A stretch of 64,000 nt of DNA from Bolinopsis microptera (taxonomy: Eukaryota > Ctenophora > Tentaculata > Lobata > Bolinopsidae): NCBI RefSeq assembly GCF_026151205.1, contig NC_087073.1, forward strand, positions 6,345,001 to 6,409,000. The letters run 5' to 3'. The notes below the pieces were generated by a model, which was given only the letters and a program-made list of their open reading frames with translations, did no database searches and was not told the DNA's origin. Made by a program: the position numbers and the translations under genes. Of this stretch, positions 60,150-64,000 are shown piece after piece (the first letter of the stretch is position 1; the number at the start of each line of letters is the position of its first letter).

Positions 60150-63100
60150 TATTGAGTGTAATAATGTTAGGGACCTAAAGCATGATACGCATAAGACAAG
60201 GACATACGCACGCATTATTAAATAATCATTAATCATATTTGCTTTATTAAGACTATCAAATAGTATTAAGAAAGAATCTTGAGAAGCCTTGCCCTGCATG
60301 CTATATAATTATATAATTATATAATTATAATTATATAATGATTTATTAAACACTTCCAGTGTGGTGGCAATTGGTATTCAAATTCGTACTAGGACGATTT
60401 AAATAATGTTGTAAAACTAAAAGTGTTTAGTAGAGCGTAAATTACTCTTAGATTATTCATTTCATTTCAAATTAGTATTGATTGGATACACCAGAAGTTT
60501 GGAGATGGAACAGTTATGATGTAGTAGTCTTGGTTTTAGGGATGATTCGTTAGATTTTTAAATGTAGTTTTCACTTTGTAGCAAAGTTTAGCATATACCT
60601 TAACCTTGAACTTAGACGCAACTCGAAGAGCTGTCATCAAAATTATCGTGCATTGAAACCATATGCATAGGCCATAGGTAACGAATAAATACTAGTACTT
60701 ATTAAGGACGATTTCGATTGTTCCTTCAACTTAAATTTCACTTTAAATTAAATGCATCAAATAAAACAAGAGAGTCGTGTCGTGAAAACTGTCGTCCCTC
60801 TGCCTCTGCTTCTGTCTCTTTAAGGGCAATTTTCCCCTTTAATTGACCAAAACAAATATATCAGACTGTCTAAAAGAATTGAATGCCCAGCTTTCCGCAC
60901 TGAACCGGCCAGGGTTCGGCTTGTCATACGTTGTATGACCCGCCGCGCACGAGTGCGCGGCTCCCCGGCCCCTGCCCTGCCCAGAAAACCTTACCGCCAG
61001 CTGGGCTTGCTTTTTTTTGGGGAGCCTCCTTTAAATTTACGAGACGGACATTTTGTTGAAAACCGGAAGGTTCTATCTATTTTACTTTTGGAGATATTCC
61101 CCGGCCGGTAGGGTTTGCTGGGTGTATCGTGGCCCTGTATCGTACGCGTAGAAATTAGAAAAGCTAGTGAAACGACAATAGGGGTCACAACGTGATACAA
61201 GGTTCGGCTGGTCAAGTACGGAGCTCGGCTTTTAAAACTGTATCGCCTTACCAAGTATTTCTCTAGTCTATGCAAAATTTTCCAATAATATTCCAATATC
61301 TTAACGGTTCTGTTGTAGGTTTACAACCTACCAGGACGCGCGCCGAGTTGGACTCGTCGACGGTCAGATATTTTACGAGTATCACCCGTTAACGGTTCTG
61401 GCATCCCATTCCCATGGCGATAACAGATAACAGATGAATAAATTGTTGGAAGATTTATAAATTTAACGAGAGAATGCATTCACGCGGTCTAAATTAAAGA
61501 AGCATAATTTGACGATATAAATGAACAATATTGCCATTGGTATATAACAAGTACATGAATAAAACAATCCATCAACAAAAAATATTACATACACACTAGC
61601 CCTAAATATTAAACGCTTGGAAAAAATCTCAAGAAACTAATTTTAAATTTTAGTTTTCTAAAATAAATATCCCTTCTTATAAACCACTCATCAGAATAGC
61701 TAATCACAGTGCTGGCAAGCACGACCGCCGTCATTATAGTTATACTCACTATACTATTTACCCCCTATACTATTAGTATTATACCCCTATACTGTTTTTC
61801 CAAGTATCAAGACTCATCGAAAGTCGTTCAGCAGGCATATTTTAACTTTAAGTTGAACAAAACATTCTAATTCAATGTCAAAGATTAAAGTAAGCTCAGT
61901 TATGCTTCCTATAGGTATATATTGTGCGTTAGGCTAGTTTAAAAGTTGAAAATCAAATAGTTGCACACGTGGGGACACGCCCAAATTGATCCAGAAATTT
62001 GCTAAAATCACTGAAAATTGCTATTTTCACCATTTTTATCAACTTTGGAGTACCGTTGTAATACAAGTTCTTTTTGAAATCTTTTGAAACTTTGCATGCT
62101 TATCAAACTATATAAAAAATACTAATATGCAAAAATTTACGGTGATTCAATATTGGATGCGCATGCAACGTCCGCTCAAAGTTTGCACGTGCGAAAGGTG
62201 AGAATTTTGCTCATTCGTGATTTCGATTAGATTCTGCTTTCCCGCGACAGTTAAATGGCATTATATATGAATTTAATGCAACTTGAATGAGTAAAAAGTG
62301 GCATATTCAGTCAGTGATCGACAGATATGCTTACCTAAACACAAGTAAATGTTTTCAAAGGTAAAATTACGAAATCGTTGAAATTACCTCCTTATTAATG
62401 AAGTTATCAGTTTAACATTTCGACTTTGTCAAAAAGAGATGATATTTGACCGAAGCCCAGATTTGGGTAGAGAGGACCGCTACCAGTGTCTCTCTTTCCC
62501 AAACGAAAGTAAATGATATTAATTTGAATGACCGTCCGTAAATACAGAATGATACCGAGAATGAAATCGGTGGCTCGCTTTTCCAATTCATTTACAATTG
62601 CAATAGATTAAGATTAAGAAGAACTACCCGAAGGCAGCTGTACTCGGCAATAAAGATTCGATAGCATCAGCTAATTGGATACTAACTATACCGCCGTTGG
62701 CCTTATCCCGAAATACTAGGTATCGACCCGAAAGCAACCCAAAGAGATTTTTACAGCATGTGATTGATGTAATTAATCGAAACAATAATCGAAACAATTT
62801 GTAAGCCGTAAATGAATGGGAAAAGCGGGCGACCAATTTCATTCTCGGTATCAATGTCATTTTGCATTTACGGACGGTCATACAAATTAATATCATTTAA
62901 CTTTGTTTGGGAAAGAGAGACACTGGCAGCGGTCCTCTCTACCCAATTCTGAGTTTTTGTCAAATAAGATATCAATAAAATAAACCTATATATACAAAAA
63001 GTGTGGAATTATGGAAAGTTAATCTTGAAATTACTTTTCTTTAGAGTATTTTGAAAAAAAAAACAAACCTTAAGTATATTACAAAAGATTCACCGGAACG

Positions 63101-63470
63101 AGGGTCAGATAAAATTGAACTGAAAATTGTAAATATAAACTTATACACATCACTGCACTACAATTGAAACACAACTCATTCAACAGCCACTAAATAGCTA
63201 TGGTGGGCCGGGGATGCAAAGGCTCATCGTTGAACGTTTTTCCTCCTTTTTTATTTTTGATCCTCAAACCTTTCGATGTACTGTTACTGTTTATTTACCA
63301 TCAAATTGTTGTCATTCAATTAATGTGACTAACGGAAATTTATATTTCGTAGACAAAATAAGTCGTTGCATCCCCTACATATTTTATGTTTGTCTGTGTA
63401 TAACTGTATTAATCCTATCTAATCTACCTTAAATACCTTATTAGGAAGTCTATCTGATGATCTAGTGTCT
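60150..63470. other. Gene-free stretch between the GPI protein and the SPT subunit
   Basis: No supported ORF. 60,895-60,985 and 61,310-61,400 are CpG-rich islands in AT-rich DNA (for example CCGCCGCGCACGAGTGCGCGG core). AACGGTTCTG occurs at both 61,304 and 61,392. The foldback element is listed separately. Confidence 0.6.
62442..62970. mobile_element. Foldback element with arms of about 150 bp
   Basis: The left arm 62,442-62,595 (TTGGGTAGAGAGGACCGC ... CCAATTCATTTAC) is the approximate reverse complement of 62,809-62,970 (GTAAATGAATGGG ... GCGGTCCTCTCTACCCAA), about 85-90% paired. The 210-bp centre starts ACTACCCGAAGGCAGCTGTA. No ORF. A one-armed relative is at 10,690-11,100. Confidence 0.85.
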
Positions 63471-63479
63471 ACTCTCACC

Positions 63480-63929
63480 TCAACAGAAAGGTAGTTTAGA
63501 TGCCAGGTTGATCTCAATAAGAGAGGAGGAAACCTTCTCCAGCGCAGAACATGACATCGAGACGGAGCTGGCGATGTAACCAGGCATGAAGAGGTACGAT
63601 GTGTAAATACTCAGACTTAGGATGATTATTAGAAAGAAGTTGAAGGTATTTCGTTCCCATGGCTCCAAGCAGTAGAGACCTGTGGAGCAGATATAAGGCT
63701 ATTGAAATTTATAGCGATTTAAGTAACATATGAGTTACACAAAATTAACAAATGCGGCCATGAAATAAATACTCAATAATTTTACAAAAAACAGCACTTC
63801 GCACTCACCGGTCCACAGGTTGTATTTCATAGCAATACAATAGAAAAAGTAATTCAGTCCAGACCTATCAGGATCATATTCTTCTTCCATCCCAGGCATG
63901 ATTGGATTCTTTGCTAAAACTAATGACAT
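63480..63929 (-). CDS. Serine palmitoyltransferase small subunit (ssSPT), two exons
   Basis: Exon 1 is 63929-63809 (donor GTGAGT, phase 1). Exon 2 is 63679-63480 with a TGA stop. The joined protein has 106 residues. The core LNYFFYCIAMKYNLWTG then LYCLEPWERNTFNFFL and YTSYLFMPGYI matches human SPTSSA/SPTSSB (WFYYQYLL, YMLEPWERTVFN, YTGYVFMPQHI) across the whole family length. ssSPT is an ER-membrane helix protein that activates the SPTLC1/SPTLC2 enzyme, the first step of sphingolipid synthesis, and tunes acyl-CoA choice. The selectivity residue before LEPWER is Cys here (Met in SPTSSA, Val in SPTSSB). Both ends are longer than in vertebrates, with about 25 N-terminal and 35 C-terminal extra residues. 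A donor-like GAG|GTGAGA lies directly after the stop, so a 3' UTR intron or alternative C-terminus is possible. Confidence 0.88.
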
Positions 63930-64000
63930 TTTAGAGCGAATCAATGAGATTGATTCAACGAGTAATTCAGTAAACGTTTTATGAAGTAGAAGGATGAGCT

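Noticed and set aside
60991-61296. 101-codon minus-strand ORF in a CpG-rich patch
   Set aside because: No domain, hydrophobic pattern or splice context; composition shift alone explains the open frame.
63214-63432. 72-codon plus-strand ORF next to the ssSPT gene
   Set aside because: Hydrophobic end but no family resemblance and no splice evidence.

Overview
The window is nuclear DNA from an animal. It is AT-rich, genes are split by GT-AG introns, and transposable elements and simple repeats fill most of the space. Four recognisable host genes belong to animal families: a leucine-rich-repeat GPCR, a CCDC77-like coiled-coil protein, a glycine-N-acyltransferase-like enzyme and a serine palmitoyltransferase small subunit. 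The receptor type and the retroelement mix (Penelope-like with GIY-YIG, non-LTR with a restriction-like endonuclease, many hAT-like MITEs) suggest a marine invertebrate, tentatively a cnidarian. The species cannot be fixed from the sequence.

Layout. 1-4,680: five minus-strand exons of a CCDC77-like gene that runs off the left edge, with a Penelope-like element inserted antisense in its largest visible intron. 5,659-6,535: GLYAT-like N-acyltransferase, minus strand. 7,000-11,700: no gene; MITEs and diverged repeats. 11,776-32,217: one 23-exon minus-strand LGR gene. All exon phases agree, giving a complete 1,104-residue receptor with a signal peptide, LRRNT, about 20 LRRs, a hinge and a glycoprotein-hormone-receptor-like 7TM domain. 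Its likely promoter (32,318-32,404) has four CACGTG E-boxes and a CRE. 32,400-42,800: no host gene; hairpins, an inverted-repeat element, a decayed non-LTR fragment and simple repeats. 42,895-49,600: Penelope fragment, a 47-G run, a 2.6 kb homopurine tract, MITEs and a duplicated segment. 49,619-52,446: a young 5'-truncated non-LTR retrotransposon with a perfect 14-bp target-site duplication and an A tail. 52,490-57,650: two copies of an older repeat, one interrupted by a TIR element. 59,108-60,143: two-exon gene for a secreted, probably GPI-anchored protein. 62,442-62,970: foldback element. 63,480-63,929: serine palmitoyltransferase small subunit, minus strand.

The host genes are not functionally linked. 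The most unusual feature is in the LGR intron before the TM3 exon: a 1.66 kb minisatellite ends exactly at the real splice acceptor and repeats that acceptor, its branch-point-like CTAAC and the first exon codons about 20 times. Use of a decoy would append a few codons and then a stop, giving a receptor cut after TM2.
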